Shown in pieces: positions 55,611 to 64,000 of a DNA stretch of 64,000 bases. Position numbers and translations under genes: made by a program. Origin of the DNA: Seminavis robusta (taxonomy: Eukaryota > Bacillariophyta > Bacillariophyceae > Naviculales > Naviculaceae); NCBI GenBank assembly GCA_903772945.1, contig CAICTM010000051.1, forward strand, positions 62,001 through 126,000. Reading direction: 5' to 3'. How positions within the stretch are numbered: position 1 is the first letter of the stretch; every line of letters starts with the position of its first letter. A model generated the notes under the pieces. It was given only the letters and a program-made list of their open reading frames with translations. It did no database searches and had not been told where the DNA came from.

Positions 55611-55982
55611 TCAGTGATTGCTGTTGCTGAGAAGGTCTTTGATACTGGGCTGTCGCTTGGGCATGGATGGCAGACCTCTGCGGAGCTGTGTGGGCGGCTT
55701 GTCCCCGCTTGTTGAGTGGTCTGAGGAGCTTTCCCATCGTTCTTCACCAAAGGAAATATCAAGCTCGTCTTTGCTGTAAGTTTTTTCGTCGTCAGACTTG
55801 ATGGCAGAGGGAGGCTCCATCATGGCGCATGCATTGTCGGAAACGATCACCAAATCTTGTTGGCTCAGGTCCAGCTTGAGTTGTCGAAAGAAAGCGTCCA
55901 TGGGCGAAGACATGGTTGCTGCAGATTCTTCTTGAAACAGTTTGATTGTTGGTTGGCTCATGGAGGAAGTGGATTGGCACAT
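55611..55982 (-). CDS. small disordered protein, SPMDAFF/SDNA family, copy 3
   Basis: A 123-aa ORF from ATG 55982 (MCQSTSSMSQPTIKLFQ). An upstream in-frame extension to 56153 exists but has UTR-like composition and no counterpart in the other copies. Ordered motifs: SSPMDAFFRQLK at about 26-37, LVIVSDNA near 47-54, ERWESSSD, and GLPSMPKRQPSIKDLL near the C-terminus. The middle is acidic (DDEKTYSKDELDISFGEE). No signal or span. It is the longest copy. Function unknown; the conserved hydrophobic and basic islands in a disordered chain look like protein-binding motifs (inference). Confidence 0.6.
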   Translation of the reverse strand: MCQSTSSMSQPTIKLFQEESAATMSSPMDAFFRQLKLDLSQQDLVIVSDNACAMMEPPSAIKSDDEKTYSKDELDISFGEERWESSSDHSTSGDKPPTQLRRGLPSMPKRQPSIKDLLSNSNH

Positions 55983-56548
55983 CGTTGCTTTTGTATATTT
56001 TATGAGCTTGTACGGTTTGCTCTTCAGATTTTTGCGGATGCCGTGGAAGTATTGTGAGAAGACCAAGAGCACCCGTTCGCTATTCACTACTAAGTTCAGA
56101 GCTGAGTGCGGTAACTGGTCGCCTGTACGTAGTTCCACTGTAGTTCGCACCAAGTCAATTTGAGCCTATTTCATTTGAAGTTCAGGTCGTTCAGGTGCTT
56201 TTCACAGTTGACCTTAAACATAATCGGTGTTTCCTGTGTCCCCTGGAAACTGCTTCTCTAAGACTTGTTTGCCACCAAGTTGAGAACTCCAGGTACTCCA
56301 CCCACCATTCCACGTTTGGGTGACGATACGCAAAGCCACTACATAGTATCGGTTCGCCACAGAAACACATCTCATTCTTCCATGTCCAATCGGTCTGCAA
56401 AGGCAAACATGCTACTTATGGCTTTTGGTCTTTTGCCATTCTGCGATGAATTCTCCAAGGTTGACCTGACGACTCGTTAAGTCATTTGAGTCGACAAAAA
56501 CCCGAATTCATCCCCGACATTCCACGTCCGTAACAGACTCATACAGTA
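55983..56548. other. intergenic region
   Basis: No gene recognised. Confidence 0.4.
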
Positions 56549-56848
56549 CCTGCAACGTCCGGAAACGGCCTCTTAGTTTCACGAGTTGTGAAACTAGTTT
56601 CAATTTCACGTTTATAGTTTCACATTACTGTGAAACTACAGTTTTAGTTTCACAGGTGTGAAACTAGTTTCACGAAATTTTGGAAATTTGCCCTACAGAT
56701 CTACACAGTTTCACTACTAGTTTCACAGGTGTGAAACTAGTTTCACGTTTTTCCGTGAAACTAGTTTCAATTTCACACTTGTGAAACTAGTTTCACGACT
56801 CGTGAAACTGTCAAAATCAAATCAAGTCATGTTTCCGGACGTTGCAGG
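56549..56848. mobile_element. 300-bp MITE of GTGAAACTAGTTTCAC palindromes
   Basis: Perfect 18-bp terminal inverted repeats (CCTGCAACGTCCGGAAAC at 56549-56566 and its complement at 56831-56848) enclose about fifteen GTGAAAC/GTTTCAC half-sites. Many pair as GTGAAACTAGTTTCAC or GTTTCAC-GTGAAAC. The element has no coding capacity. I found no clear target-site duplication. The dense palindromes could extrude as hairpins or bind transposase. Confidence 0.85.
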
Positions 56849-57023
56849 AAGCAGAAAGTTGCGGAGAATTCAGCTAAATGACTCGGACTTGTAGAAGTCT
56901 CGAAGTCTCAGCTACAGTTCGCGTAGCCAGTTGCTGCAATGGGCCGGAGTCGAGTCAGTCTTTTCGTAGTCTTTGTAAATGCAACGTGATGTGCATTGCG
57001 AACTGGCGGTGTTCCATTGCTCA
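56849..57023. other. short intergenic region
   Basis: Nothing recognised. Confidence 0.3.
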
Positions 57024-57769
57024 TTACGCTGTAAGGCCTTCGCCGGATGCGTACCGGTAGGAAGATTGGCCGTAGTCTGGCCTTTCAGCAGCTAGATTAT
57101 TCACGTACACAGCCTTCCAGCCAAATTGAAGCACATTCTGCATCCGGGTGGAAAGAGTAAGGAATCTCACCCATCTCTTCAAAGGAGTGTTATGGCGCAG
57201 AAGGTCCTCCGCTTCCAAAGCCTCCTGGCTGTGCATTTGCTCCCAGGATCCAGGCAAGTTGGAACTAACAGTACTAGTTTGTAGGTTTTGACCATTGGAA
57301 CATTGGAACTGGAGCTGGCTAAAGCTTACGGGTTACGGCAAACAAAAAGAAGCATTGGAGATTGCTGACCTGCCTGCCATTGCTTGCGGAGAAGAGTCTT
57401 CCTACAGTTAGCGTAGTTGCTATTGAAGAAAAACCAGCCAGATACATCAATCCCAGCACAATAGTTGACTTACTATCGTTGGCATCCTGGTCTTTCGAGG
57501 GTCGATGTGCTTCCTCGGTCATCCTGGATTCAATCTTTTGATTTTCATCCCTAGTTTATGGCTTGCGTTTACTCCAAAGTACATTGAAGCTCTCCCTGGC
57601 TAGAGAAACTGGCATCCAAACCAGCCCCCCGTGCAGCTGCTGCATCTGCAAACACATCAATACCAGCAGCCACACCAACCACTCCAAGAAACTCCAAATA
57701 CGTGTAAATGGATTGCTCTGCTTTCCTTCCAGATTTTCCTTCTCGTACAGCGAAGGGTGTGTTGGTCAT
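57024..57769 (-). CDS. possible three-exon gene, unknown membrane protein
   Basis: Exon 1 is 57769-57573, exon 2 is 57523-57370, exon 3 is 57314-57024. The introns are 49 bp (GTAAAC..ATCCAG) and 55 bp (GTCAGC..AGCCAG), both with good borders and matching phases. The join gives about 213 aa. Exon 1 reads IYTYLEFLGVVGVAAGIDVF, then ADAAAARGAGLDASFSSQG. Exon 2 has a likely span, STIVLGLMYLAGFSSIATTL. Exon 3 reads ALEAEDLLRHNTPLKRWVRF, then QFGWKAVYVNNLAAERPDYG. No family is recognised. The case rests on three protein-like frames that splice in phase. The introns are short even for this genome, so the model may be wrong in detail. Confidence 0.4.
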
Positions 57770-58486
57770 TCTGCATTCAATATTTCAGCACTACTCCCAG
57801 TGCATTAGAGCCAGGCTGGGGCTTCTTAACGCAATAGCTCAGAGGGCGGGTCGCTCGTCGCTCCCTGTCTTCTCCCTTTTAATTCGAACCAAAAGCGCAA
57901 CCAGAATGGCTACAGTGCTACAGTATAATGACAGAAGTCATGGCACGGTGCCGGGCCCTTCTTTTCAGCCTGAAGTCGATAATCGATTTCTCCGTTTCAA
58001 TGCGAACCGATGCCCTCTCATTCAAGTACCCCCAGTCTGTCGAAAGCAAGTCTCAGCCAAAGTTTCAGTGTCGGGCTCTTCGCCTTCGATTGGTCCGATA
58101 GGTACCGAGCCCTTGGTTTTAGCTAGCTAGATGCTGGCCAAATGTTTTTAAGTCCAGTCAGGGCATCTTCCAAATCCCTTGGAGGAAAAATTGGCCCTGG
58201 ATAGGGCTCTGATGGAAACCTCCGTACAAAACCTCTCTGCTGGCTGATATCGACCTCAAGGCTTCTCACAGTCAATGACATCGCGACAGCGTAAAAAGGG
58301 CATCCTGCCCTCCCCACCCTCACCATGCGTTCCTGCGTCGTGCCCCCCTTGACCTCTGTCTCCATCCTCATCTTAGCTCTCTCTAATCCATAGTAAACCA
58401 TGGTAATGGTACGGTATCTGCCTCACCCTCGTGTTATCAATTGTGTTGGTTTGGAGTACTGTGTCTAGCTAGTGTTAGAGGGGACA
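57770..58486. other. intergenic region upstream of the histidine phosphatase
   Basis: No gene. A CCTGCCCTCCCC..CCATAGTAAACCA stretch (about 58300-58400) loosely resembles the 3' half of the C-rich interspersed repeat. Confidence 0.4.
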
Positions 58487-59426
58487 ATGGCTAGCAATGA
58501 CAGTGGTAGCAATACATTGACACTGAGGCTTCTCCTAGTTCGTCATGGAGAAACAGTGTCCAATAAAGAAAGATTGGTGGCCGGACAAGCTGAATCAGTG
58601 CGTGATAGATAGAAGCAAAAGAGGTTTTTCAGTATGGTTCTAGTTGCTCATCTTATATCTTTCTTTCTTTTGTGTTCTGTTTTGGTAGGCCCTGACAAAA
58701 CAAGGAGAACGACAAGCAGTGGCATTGGGCAAGAGTGGACGACTCTTATTGGGTCAATATTGGAGGATTTATGCGTCGGATCTACAAAGGGCCCAAGATA
58801 CCACCAGATTGATTTTACAAGGATACAACCCCATACCAAAAGATAACGAATCCTCCTGTCCTGACGTCCGTTTGGATGCCCGGTTGCGAGAATTATCCAA
58901 AGGAGCTCGCCAAGGATACCACAAATCCTTCAACCAGGAACAAGCCTTAGAAGCCAGAAGGCTTGAGGCCAAAAACCGCGGCGAAGCATTCCTGCCCGAA
59001 CTTGTTCCTGCATTGGAATCAGAACGAAGTGTTTACGCTCGGTTCCTAAAATGGCTCTTGGAGGTGGCTGGAGAGGCGGTCCTAGAACGAAAACCCTCCT
59101 CGAACCACCATGTGTTGCCAACCTTGGTGGTCTCTCATTCGGCTTTTTTACGGGCCATTCTGACACATATGTTCACCAAGCAAGAATTGATACAAAAGGG
59201 GGCCAACTATGATGCCAAGAATTCCACAAGATTGTTGATACCCAACACTTCCGTCACCACTCTCGATATACTCATTCATTGGAAGAGTAGCTTTTGGAAA
59301 CAACCGACATCACAAGTGGAACAGCAACAACAATCAGCAACACAAGACAGAGGAAAGTCCACTGGATCCATTTGGCATTCCAAATTGCAAGAATTGACGT
59401 GGACAGGTCACTATGAACTCGTGTGA
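58487..59426 (+). CDS. histidine phosphatase / phosphoglycerate mutase-like (two exons)
   Basis: Exon 1 is 58487-58597 and exon 2 is 58689-59426, with a 91-bp intron (GTGCGT..GGTAG) in phase 0. The product is about 282 aa. Exon 1 carries the phosphohistidine loop LLLVRHGETVSN at about 15-26 and is needed for activity. The join gives GQAES-ALTKQGERQAVALG, the expected family order. YASDLQRAQDT (third catalytic Arg region), RLRELSKGARQG and the second catalytic His in LVVSHSAFLRA near 187 follow. The catalytic set looks complete. There is no targeting peptide. The family includes phosphoglycerate mutases, fructose-2,6-bisphosphatases and broad phosphatases. The long insert and the C-terminal Gln-rich region do not fit a classical mutase, so a phosphatase of unknown substrate is more likely. 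Confidence 0.85.
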
Positions 59427-60691
59427 CTATTGCCTCGCTCATAGATCCGACCACAGGCAAAGAGCATCCCAAACCTCGAGTCCATCTTACATAGCTCGTT
59501 TTGGCCAAACCCCCGCAACGGGAGGAGCAATCCAAAAGCTTGCAGTCTTTGAGGATACCGAAGGCTGCCTCTGCCTAATAGCGAAATGCCATCTGCCATC
59601 CTGCAATCTGTCATCTGCTGGTTGTTTTGTAAGAGTCAAACGAGTGCGTCCATTCTTATGAAAAAATGCTTCACCTCAGCGTAGCGTGCAACCAACCCAC
59701 GCATTTGGTTCCTCGATCCATGCTGAAGCGTTTGGTAGCTTCTACCGCCCTGGCCAGGCCTCAGTCTCGCCAAGGAAGCTGCATATCCCCATCGCTTTGG
59801 TGAGCGATGCAAGCTATGGTGCAACGCAGGGATCGACACAGCCACCCCGCCCTTCACACACGATCTTCAGCTACCTCTTCGTCGTCGCTCTCCATGCTCA
59901 GCGGGCGCGGAAGGTGCAAAGGTCCTACCGGTACTCGTGGGTCCCTCTCGCTGCTGAGAAGCCATTGATGTATTTGAGGAATCTCCATTGCTGGCCAGGT
60001 TGACAGAGGAACATGGAAAGGAGGACCAACGAAGACTTTGATTCTTCGAGAGCACCGAACTCTTCTTCGTTGCAGCTCGCACACTTGCTTGGCTACAGTG
60101 TACAAGGTACCGAGCAGTTGCTTGAGGAAACTCCAATACTGGCCAGCATGTAGCTCGATTGGGCATGAGGATCAACGAAGGCTTCGATTCTGCGCGGATA
60201 CCGAAGGGTGCCTACTAATGACATGTATGTTGTTGCATCCGCCGCAGCAACCAGCGGCCGCCAGTTCGTTAGCAGATGCCTTACTTGGCGCTTGGCTGCT
60301 TAGCTTCCATCGGCACATGGAACGAAGGAAGCACACTCTTGACTTGTTTAGTCCAGTGTCTTCGAAGCCAACTTTGTTTGCTTTCCAGTACATGCAAGGC
60401 TGACAAGTGCAAGAGTCGGCGACAATCACACCAGCACTCCTGAAGGATACACTGCAGCACAACCTAACACTTTTAGCAGGGAGCCCTGCCAGTCAGTTTC
60501 TACGTAGACGTTGCAGACGACGAAAAGGGTCGAAAGAGATAGACCACAGCTTAATAAACTGCAACATGGCGCACATCTACGTCTTCTGCGGAGCCTGAAA
60601 CTCTAGCAATATAATATATAATATACCGGTACCCAGGAGAAGTCGTCTAGCTAGCTAGTGACTACATTACTACTTGCATATCCACCCATGG
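59427..60691. other. intergenic region with diverged direct repeats
   Basis: No supported gene. See the repeat entry at 59978-60210; a related GAGGATACCGAAGGCTGCC lies at about 59551. Confidence 0.4.
59978..60210. repeat. diverged direct repeat, ~143-bp period
   Basis: GAGGAATCTCCATTGCTGGCCAG..AGGACCAACGAAGACTTTGATTCT (from 59978) is echoed by GAGGAAACTCCAATACTGGCCAG..AGGATCAACGAAGGCTTCGATTCT (from 60125). A third, weaker echo lies near 59551. Confidence 0.55.
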
Positions 60692-62719
60692 CTAATATCC
60701 ACCAGCTTTGGCCATATCGAGGTCACCCGATGCCATGACGTCGGAGACGCACATGGGTTTTTCTTGCGCGTTCCAATGGGCACAAGCTTGCTCCGCCGCA
60801 GCCCTCGAAATTTGACCCGGAACTGGTTGGTCCAGACGTCCCTTGCTGAGTTCCTGCCATTGATCCAGGAAACGTTGGTCGTCTCCCTCCAGTGGCGCCA
60901 CTGGCTTTTGATACCAATCGTCCTGATTTTGTCGAATATACGCGGGGATTTCTTGTCGCTCCTCTGGCGACAAACAACTATTTTCCTCGAAACAGAAAAA
61001 CTCGGAGGGTGGTTGCTCCTCGGACCCCTTCCGAATCGTGTATTGATAGGCTTGGTAGTACATGTTCCCTTGCTCGTCGGTCAGAATTTCCTTGTCACGA
61101 CCCGTATCCTTCAACAACTGTTGTCGATTGTATTGCAAAAAGAGTCGTTCCCAGCCCTTGGAAAAGTCGGCCTTTTGGAATTCGTCGCTGGAAATGTAAA
61201 ATCGAATGGCCGCCGCAATATCTTGTTGGGTGAGTGTTTCGGCTCGTTCTGCCAGTTTGTTTATAAACACAACAGGAAGTCCGTCAAACATCTGTCGATT
61301 GACGGGCCCCCGATCGTCCACAATGGGAATGACTCCCAACAAGAGCATTTCGTAGGTTCTATAACAATCCCACCCTTGTCCTGGAGGACTGAGTCCAAAC
61401 CGGTAGCGGGACATGTCGGAATAAATCGTGCGAACATTCAAATTGGCCGTGTTTTGGTTGCACGATACACCTTGCTTATTGTTGCTGTTTCCACACAGAT
61501 TCTCCCACAAGGTTTTGCGCCGCGGCGATGTCATGCCAAAATGCACAAAGACTTCCTGATCAAAGTCTTGAAAGGGATGTGCTGCCAAATCCCAGCGCTC
61601 TTTATTGTTTTGGTTGAGAAAGGGATTGGTAAAATTGACCAGTTGCAGATAGGGCAAAATGTGTTGTTCTTGTTGGGGATGATTGAATCCGGAAAGTCCC
61701 AAATGCATGGGATGAAACTTATGGAAGGCTTCCATAAATGCGGGATTGGCCCGATGCGGTTCCACATTAGGATTGTTCCCGTACCATTTCAAGAGGAGCG
61801 GATCTTGCATAAATTGTGGTTTGATTTGGGGGGTATCGCCATCGCTGCCGGCTGTGACGAGAACGTAGGGCACGTTTATGTGCGGTCGAACGTGTTTCCA
61901 AAACCAAATGATGGATGCCACGTGATTATCGAGTTGAATGATGGTCCCCGGCACCAAACAGGGAATTATTTCGGGTCGCAAATAGGAAGCGTGAAAGTGT
62001 AGATAGGGAGCCCGTCGCATTCCGGTACTAGCGTGGACAATCATGGCATCGGCGAGATCGAATCCATCGCGACAGTGAATGAGTTGTTGGGCGTCTTGTT
62101 GGAGAGAAATGGCCACGGTTTGGACACAGCACGTGTCGCGACAGACTTTGCGGTGGCCGCCTGCACTAACTCCCAAGGGAGTATTAAAGGGCAACCATTT
62201 TTGTGCCTTGCTGACCACAGTGGCCCGATTGTAGGCGGAATTTCCAAATTGAAACTTGTTGTTGGCTTGCTGGTTGTGTTCCAAAAGATGAATGCGTTTG
62301 CTGATTTGGTCTTGTAGTTCGTGGAATTGGGGTCGACCGGGACTTGGCAATGACACTAACGGTTGCTTCTTCTGTAAGGTTCGGGTAGTGTCCGAGTGTA
62401 GTTGTGTGGTGGTAGTGGTGGTTGTAGTGGTAGTGACTGCCTTGGCGTGGGCCGTGTCAATGGCAATGTCGATGTCAATGGCAGGCTGTTGTGGCTGCTG
62501 TGGCTGTTGTGGTTGTGGAGACGTTAACAAATTGGCTTGGTCCAGTAATCGTGTCGTAAAAGACCCAATGGAAATTCCCGCCACCAACCAAAGCAATCTC
62601 GTAGTTGCTAGCAGTTGCTTCCTGGGGCTGCTCTTAGCACTACTCTTGATACTGCTAGTAGTAGCAGCATTCTTTCGTGACACTGCCCTTGATGACGCTG
62701 CTGAGAGACGCTTGGGCAT
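60692..62719 (-). CDS. exostosin-like (GT47) Golgi glycosyltransferase
   Basis: The 675-aa single-exon product starts at ATG 62719. A short basic cytosolic head precedes a signal anchor at about 39-56 (TTRLLWLVAGISIGSF), giving a type II Golgi topology. A Pro/Gln and poly-Thr stem follows (60-120). The catalytic part has the exostosin-type block near 439-458 (YRFGLSPPGQGWDCYRTYE, then MLLLGVIPIV), preceded by FVHFGMTSPRRKTLWENL and followed by LPVVFINKLAE, the sugar-nucleotide-binding half. The N-terminal half contains Cys pairs (VCRDTCCVQ) and IVHASTGMRRAPYLHFHASY. Diatoms use such enzymes for cell-wall or extracellular glycans; the donor and acceptor cannot be told from sequence. The C-terminus (about 570-675) is a family-specific extension. 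Confidence 0.8.
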   Translation of the reverse strand: MPKRLSAASSRAVSRKNAATTSSIKSSAKSSPRKQLLATTRLLWLVAGISIGSFTTRLLDQANLLTSPQPQQPQQPQQPAIDIDIAIDTAHAKAVTTTTTTTTTTQLHSDTTRTLQKKQPLVSLPSPGRPQFHELQDQISKRIHLLEHNQQANNKFQFGNSAYNRATVVSKAQKWLPFNTPLGVSAGGHRKVCRDTCCVQTVAISLQQDAQQLIHCRDGFDLADAMIVHASTGMRRAPYLHFHASYLRPEIIPCLVPGTIIQLDNHVASIIWFWKHVRPHINVPYVLVTAGSDGDTPQIKPQFMQDPLLLKWYGNNPNVEPHRANPAFMEAFHKFHPMHLGLSGFNHPQQEQHILPYLQLVNFTNPFLNQNNKERWDLAAHPFQDFDQEVFVHFGMTSPRRKTLWENLCGNSNNKQGVSCNQNTANLNVRTIYSDMSRYRFGLSPPGQGWDCYRTYEMLLLGVIPIVDDRGPVNRQMFDGLPVVFINKLAERAETLTQQDIAAAIRFYISSDEFQKADFSKGWERLFLQYNRQQLLKDTGRDKEILTDEQGNMYYQAYQYTIRKGSEEQPPSEFFCFEENSCLSPEERQEIPAYIRQNQDDWYQKPVAPLEGDDQRFLDQWQELSKGRLDQPVPGQISRAAAEQACAHWNAQEKPMCVSDVMASGDLDMAKAGGY

Positions 62720-62954
62720 GGCCAGTCAGCTTTTTGATTCCTTCCTTCCCTTTTGGTATAGGTGTTTGTGGTCCGCTTGAAGAATAAGAAAATGATGCCG
62801 TTGAAGCCTCCCTCCATCCCAACGCAAAATATGGAGAGAATAATGATCGCGGGAGTGACAGTCATTTTCAGTGCGGTGTACGTTCATGGAAGTACTAAAG
62901 CCGTCGTACCAGCCGGACACTTTTACAGCATCAAAACAGTCATTCTCACAAAAA

Positions 62955-63046
62955 GTTTCCGGAACCGGATAGAAAGCGGTTCCGGTTTATCGAACGCTGA
63001 GGTAATTCCTACCTCTGGTTCCAGTTCCGGTTATTGGAACCGGATA
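62955..63046. repeat. cluster of GGAACCGGA / TCCGGTTCC inverted words
   Basis: TTTCCGGAACCGGAT, GCGGTTCCGGTTTA, GGTTCCAGTTCCGGTTA and TTGGAACCGGAT lie within 92 bp and can pair with one another. Looks like a small foldback repeat. Confidence 0.6.
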
Positions 63047-63255
63047 CAATACATGTAATATGGAATGGAATACGAGCTGGAAGCACAAGGGAAGGTGGAA
63101 GATTGGGTTGCAAGCAATGAATGCATGCCATCAGTTGGCTCCTTTGTTTCTGCTTGATTGGCTGAGCATTTCCCTCTCTGAAGCCACAACAATGTGTCTG
63201 CGTGGCTCGCTCTCCTGTTCCTGCTATCAAGATCTCTAGGTAACCGGATGATCCA

Positions 63256-63432
63256 GGCGCTCTTGATCTCTTCCACTATAGTCTTAGTCCTTTGATCCTC
63301 CCCGCCCTCCTCCCATACCACCCACTCCTTCTTTGGGTTTACCGTTGATCTGCTTCGGCTTGCGCTCTTGCATCCTGCCCTCCTCCTCTGGAACCCATCC
63401 TCGCCATAGTCCCCCCGCTAACCCACAGTAGA
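63256..63432. repeat. C-rich interspersed repeat, copy 3 (diverged)
   Basis: GCTCTTGATCTCTTCCACTA.. to CCTCGCCATAGTCCCCCC aligns end to end with copies 1 and 2 but is more diverged. Confidence 0.6.
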
Positions 63433-64000
63433 CTAACTTCTAAGTACTCTCTCACCCGTACCTGGAATTCTACATGATCAACACGATCAACACGCAAATA
63501 GCTATAGTATAGCTAGGTTCCCAGCGCGCAAGCTGCGATTCGATCCGATTCCGCAAGCTGCCTACCGTATTAGCATCAGTTCTAACCACCACTCGAAACA
63601 ACTTGCAAAAGCCAAGAGCAACGACCCTGTCCTGCATGCGGAGCGATGCAGCTCCGAGTCGTAGCTAGAGGGGATGGGCTTCTGTACGACGTACATACGC
63701 GTGGTGCATACCACGCACCGGTAGTATACAGTCCTGGACAAGCCAATTGCGTTGGTACCGTACTAGCGAGCTAGCTATATGATAGTCGTTGAGCCCGGCT
63801 CAATGTACGACACGCTATCGTCGTATACTCCGTCAGGAGCCTGGCTGACGCTTCTAGTTGATTGAATTCAACCCTGAACGTTTCAATACTGATTTTGTTT
63901 CCGTAGTGGAGCTTCCCCACTACATGGAGTGCTGGCATTGGTGAAACAATAGAGAGGAGAAACCAGCAGCACTTCCGGTCAGCCAGTGATACGGTACGTC

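Larger units (their letters stand above)
62720..64000. other. intergenic region to the window end
   Basis: No gene recognised. Contains a GGAACCGGA cluster and C-rich repeat copy 3. Confidence 0.4.

Noticed and set aside
60674-62002. 442-aa plus-strand ORF over the GT47 gene
   Set aside because: Antisense shadow. The exostosin motifs are on the minus strand.
1-64000. Bacterial-type features: operons, Shine-Dalgarno sites, CRISPR arrays
   Set aside because: Spliced genes with GT..AG introns, AP-3 and MYND domains show a eukaryotic nuclear genome. The regularly spaced repeats have no CRISPR-like unique spacers.
1-64000. tRNA and rRNA genes
   Set aside because: I scanned by eye for B-box (GGTTCGAATCC-like) words and found no convincing cloverleaf. 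tRNAscan-SE would settle this.

Overview
The window looks like nuclear DNA of a diatom, probably a raphid pennate such as Seminavis. Genes are short and intron-poor. The few introns are 48-118 bp with GT..AG ends, apart from one of about 320 bp in the AP-3 gene. Several proteins belong to families I know mainly from diatoms and other stramenopiles: a DVICGRG/HPGN-type domain (DUF6824), a VSFxxLE..GDxP..LxW module, plant-type LRR proteins with a membrane anchor but no kinase, and Cys-rich type I membrane proteins. Species assignment is inference.

Layout. 0.8-3.2 kb: LRR membrane protein A (-). 4.5-5.2 kb: DUF6824 protein (-). 7.6-9.4 kb: AP-3 adaptor sigma subunit (-, three exons), divergent from a small acidic protein (+). 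10.1-11.3 kb: Cys-rich type I membrane protein (-). 13.1-15.3 kb: Golgi-type protein with two sulfotransferase domains in one chain, the first lacking its cofactor residues (-). 15.8-17.0 kb: palindromic repeat cluster and a basic coiled-coil gene cut by one in-frame TGA. 18.4-20.8 kb: LRR B (+). 22.9-23.7 kb: VSFxxLE protein (+). 25.2-26.7 kb: secreted or membrane Hint-domain (hedgehog/intein-type) protein (-). 27.2-28.0 kb: divergent mitochondrial carrier (+), ending at a GTGAC satellite. 28.3-30.6 kb: LRR C (-) with a 1-nt frameshift. 31-33.6 kb: ~150-bp tandem repeats split by a ~1-kb terminal-inverted-repeat element. 33.7-35.9 kb: SET-MYND pseudogene (+). 36.4-39.7 kb: 1,096-aa repeat coiled-coil protein (-). 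41.1-43.5 kb: LRR D (-). 44.4-45.7 kb: frameshifted HxxxDG acyltransferase (-). 46.7-49.1 kb: LRR E (+). 50-56 kb: three same-strand paralogues of a small, apparently undescribed disordered protein family, with two decayed or fragmentary genes between them. 56.5-56.8 kb: a 300-bp MITE built from GTGAAACTAGTTTCAC palindromes. 57.0-57.8 kb: possible three-exon gene (-). 58.5-59.4 kb: histidine phosphatase (+). 60.7-62.7 kb: GT47/exostosin-like glycosyltransferase (-).

The dominant theme is a dispersed family of five LRR receptor-like proteins. All share one architecture: a long acidic cytosolic N-terminus, one membrane span, an N-terminal cap, plant-type LRRs and a Cys-rich C-terminal cap. All have one phase-1 intron at the same codon inside an LRR. 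Exact shared tracts (92 bp of 5' flank between C and D, 179 bp of coding sequence between D and E) point to recent duplication or gene conversion. Much of the rest of the cluster is decaying: LRR C, the SET-MYND gene, the acyltransferase, the TGA-split coiled-coil gene and the 53-kb gene all carry one or two disabling single-base changes. These are either real pseudogenes or assembly indels. The secretory and Golgi genes (sulfotransferase, GT47, Hint, AP-3 sigma) act in the same compartment, but nothing in the sequence ties them into an operon-like unit.
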